The position numbers and the translations under genes were made by a program. A stretch of DNA of 64,000 nt from contig OY540811.1 in assembly GCA_961205875.1 (NCBI GenBank), forward strand, positions 20,267,248 through 20,331,247, given 5' to 3'. Source of the DNA: Sialis fuliginosa (lineage: Eukaryota; Arthropoda; Insecta; Megaloptera; Sialidae). This document shows, in pieces, positions 61,931 to 64,000 of the stretch (positions are counted from its first letter, which is position 1; every line of letters starts with the position of its first letter). A model generated the notes under the pieces. It searched no databases. It was not told the DNA's origin and was given only the letters and a program-made list of their open reading frames with translations.

Positions 61931-62548
61931 TTATATTATACCCCTACCATTATTTATTTTTAATATTTTACAATACTGTAAAAGATCATTGTGAACATTC
62001 GTTTACACATTTTTGCCTGATCTATTAATTAAGTTCGTATATTTCTGAAATTTTCAAAATAAAACAAAAAACAAACAAAGGCTATTATTTATATGTGAAA
62101 TTCGCAATATTTCTGAAAACGTGTGATATTGTACCCGAGAGTTAAGGTAGTTTATTTTTTTAATTTTGACACGTCGAGCTAAAAATGTTAACCATCTCTG
62201 GTGTAGTATGTTATTTGCCGTTAGATTTCAATAAACACACAACATAATAATGTTAAATGATTCAGAGACACATCCGTTCTTGAGGTGTCAACATCTTCGT
62301 TAAAACCTGACGATTAACACGTCCAATCAGATTTCACCAAGTCACGTCTTCAAGAATTACCGGAACACCGTTACCAGTACTTTTTTCATTGACGTTTCAT
62401 GTCCGCAAGTTTGACGTCACTTCCTTGCAAAGTTATTTTTCAGCTATTACTGTAAAGTTCTGTCCCTTAGTACTGTGTTACTCAAACTTTTTATGTCTCG
62501 TTTGATATAAACTTTGTAATTTTTTAAAAATATGTAAATGATGTATGC
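61931..62548. other. Intergenic DNA, no gene seen
   Basis: A less AT-rich part at ~62220-62430 has TTACCGGAACACCGTTACCA and TTTGACGTCACTTCC; it may be another non-autonomous DNA element, but the ends could not be set. No exon. Confidence 0.3.
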
Positions 62549-62549
62549 C

Positions 62550-62692
62550 CAATTTCACCAATCTACGTTACCAGTACGTTTGTGTTAACAGCTTGGTACA
62601 CATCTGTTAAATAGTAAATGCTGGGCTCTAATTGGTCCAATTGGAGATTTATAAGGCTGTTAGAAATAACAGACTTTGGTGAAATTGACAAA
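62550..62692. mobile_element. Small MITE-like element (~140 bp)
   Basis: Ends CCAATTTCACCAATC and CTTTGGTGAAATTGA pair, and inside them GTTAACAGC pairs with GGCTGTTA. Abuts the next inverted-repeat element. Confidence 0.5.
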
Positions 62693-62694
62693 TG

Positions 62695-63563
62695 GTATTA
62701 ATATTCGCCTCAATTATATAATCGCCAATCGATGGCTAATAATGCCCTTAATAATTATCAAAAATACAAGGCTGTAGGCCCTCGAGAAATACACGAAAAA
62801 AAGTAACAAACAAAATTGAGTGCCGGTTATGTTTCAGAACACGACACAGAGAAAACGATGTATAACAAAAATGAACAGGGTCAATTTTACAGATAAGAGT
62901 AAATTGTTTCCCAGCTATCTTTTTATTTGACAAAATGTGTCGTTTTGTTTTTATTTAAACCCTATGTAAGTAAACGGTTGTAATTATGATTTAATATCAA
63001 GAAATTGAATTTGTAGAAAATTAAATTATCTTTAAAAGAAATACTTTTTTACTTTGAAATACTTTTTGTTTTACATTATAAAAAAATTAACATGCAAAAA
63101 AGGTAATAAAATTAAATAATTTTTTTTGTACAGCCCCTACAGCTACAATTTAAAGCAAAAATAAGTTTTGAACTCGTGAGTAGCTTCACTATAGTATTAA
63201 TAGTTAAACTGAAAATATTTATTAACTGTTAATAGCAATATTATATTTTTTAAATATAACCGAAGCAAATTGTAACATTTTCAAAAAAGAATATTTTGAT
63301 CTCGAGATTTGAAAGATTCTCACCCCTGAACTATTAGTTTTAGATACATATATACCCGAGTACCATTCTTGTAGGAAATTTTCTTGTCTTTAAAATTGAC
63401 CCTATTCTTTTTTGCTCTATCTGAAATCGATTGAAGCATAATCGGCACTAATTTTTTTAGCTTTTATTTTTTATTAGTGTATTTCTCGGGGGCCTATAGC
63501 CTTGCATTTTTGATATAATATTAAGGGCATTATATAATATAATCGAGGCGAATATTAATTTCA
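62695..63563. mobile_element. DNA element with very long (~200+ bp) terminal inverted repeats
   Basis: Left: ATTAATATTCGCCTCAATTA, AATGCCCTTAATAATTATCA, AAGGCTGTAGGCCCTCGAGA, GAGTGCCGGTTATG, GGGTCAATTTTA. Right: complementary GGTCAATT-type word at ~63395, ATAATCGGCACTAA, TATTTCTCGGGGGCCTATAG, TATTAAGGGCATTAT, GAGGCGAATATTAAT. No transposase. The 61-codon minus frame at 62748-62933 is within the left arm. A foldback or MITE of unknown superfamily. Confidence 0.65.
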
Positions 63564-63566
63564 TTT

Positions 63567-64000
63567 AAAAATCTAATTTGATTGGACTAATGTGTTATTT
63601 TTCGTTTGTAATTTTAATGCAATTATAAATAAATATAGAGTCTAAAAAATACAATTTACAAGTAGGTATTACGTGCGGGTTATAAGCTGCTTGAACAAAT
63701 AATTGAAACTTATATGCCCATATTATTTTATTTAAAATACTTTAAGATAAAACCCGTATTACAATACTTTAAAAGGAAGTTGTTAAAGAAATGTTACTTT
63801 TAACTGATAATAATAATTTACTAACATGGAATAAAAATAATTCCAAAACATACATACATACACATTTTGCAATGTCACAAAAAAGCTATATTTATGATAC
63901 CGAGTTCCCAACTAATATTCACCAGTTATATTCTGCCAGTATAACATCGCCTACAACAGCGTGTTAAATACAGAACATCGGTGGTGATATAGCACGGTCT
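63567..64000. other. Intergenic DNA to window end, no gene seen
   Basis: AT-rich until the last ~100 bases, which are slightly GC-richer (CCAGTATAACATCGCC..GTGGTGATATAGCACGG). No exon or repeat boundary recognised. Confidence 0.4.

Noticed and set aside
1-64000. CRISPR arrays, operons, ribosome binding sites, phage features
   Set aside because: Eukaryotic DNA with spliced gene; no regularly spaced repeats or prokaryotic signals.

Overview
This is an AT-rich stretch of insect nuclear DNA, probably from a moth or butterfly. Two things point there: spliced genes with GT-AG introns and an Iroquois-class homeobox gene, and several interspersed repeats whose ends read like common lepidopteran ones ('ACTAGCTGTT..TTCGTC.GCGTGG' and 'ACTAATATTATAAATGCGAAAG'). 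The order is inferred from repeat style and has not been checked against a database.

The one confidently coding locus is the 3' part of an Iroquois (Irx) TALE-homeobox gene on the + strand at 8065-9415. It has three coding exons (8065-8363, 8621-8906, 9097-9415) joined by GT-AG introns of 257 and 190 bp, and it ends in TGA at 9413-9415. About 300 residues are present: the whole homeodomain, an acidic tract, a [11 protein letters not shown] motif and a Ser/Gly/Pro-rich C-terminus. The residues just before the homeodomain ([20 protein letters not shown]) and just after it ([10 protein letters not shown]) fit mirror better than araucan/caupolican. The first exon here opens mid-codon, so the start codon lies further upstream, probably outside the window, and bases 1-8064 are most simply read as intron or 5' flank.

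Downstream, from about 10 kb to 64 kb, no further exon could be supported. This ~54 kb looks like the gene desert that usually surrounds Iroquois genes. It holds scattered GC-richer islands, which are candidate cis-regulatory elements, in AT-rich DNA seeded with transposon relics. The relics include an hAT-like element with an 8-bp target duplication (20587-21921), a PIF/Harbinger-type transposase fragment (45184-45522) with a related MITE present twice (27265-27585 and 45507-45841), several inverted-repeat elements (17757-18196, 25719-26152, 40159-40909, 47655-47990, 62695-63563), two near-loopless foldbacks (34604-34791, 35398-35612), a copia-style LTR candidate (15829-16076) and fragments of non-autonomous retroposon-like repeats.

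No tRNA, rRNA, complete transposase or novel protein system was recognised. The oddest features are the large foldbacks, the perfect 39-bp palindrome at 27683-27721, the mosaic repeat shared by the 20.9, 43.4 and 53.6-55.0 kb regions, and a small unexplained membrane-type ORF at 20170-20295.
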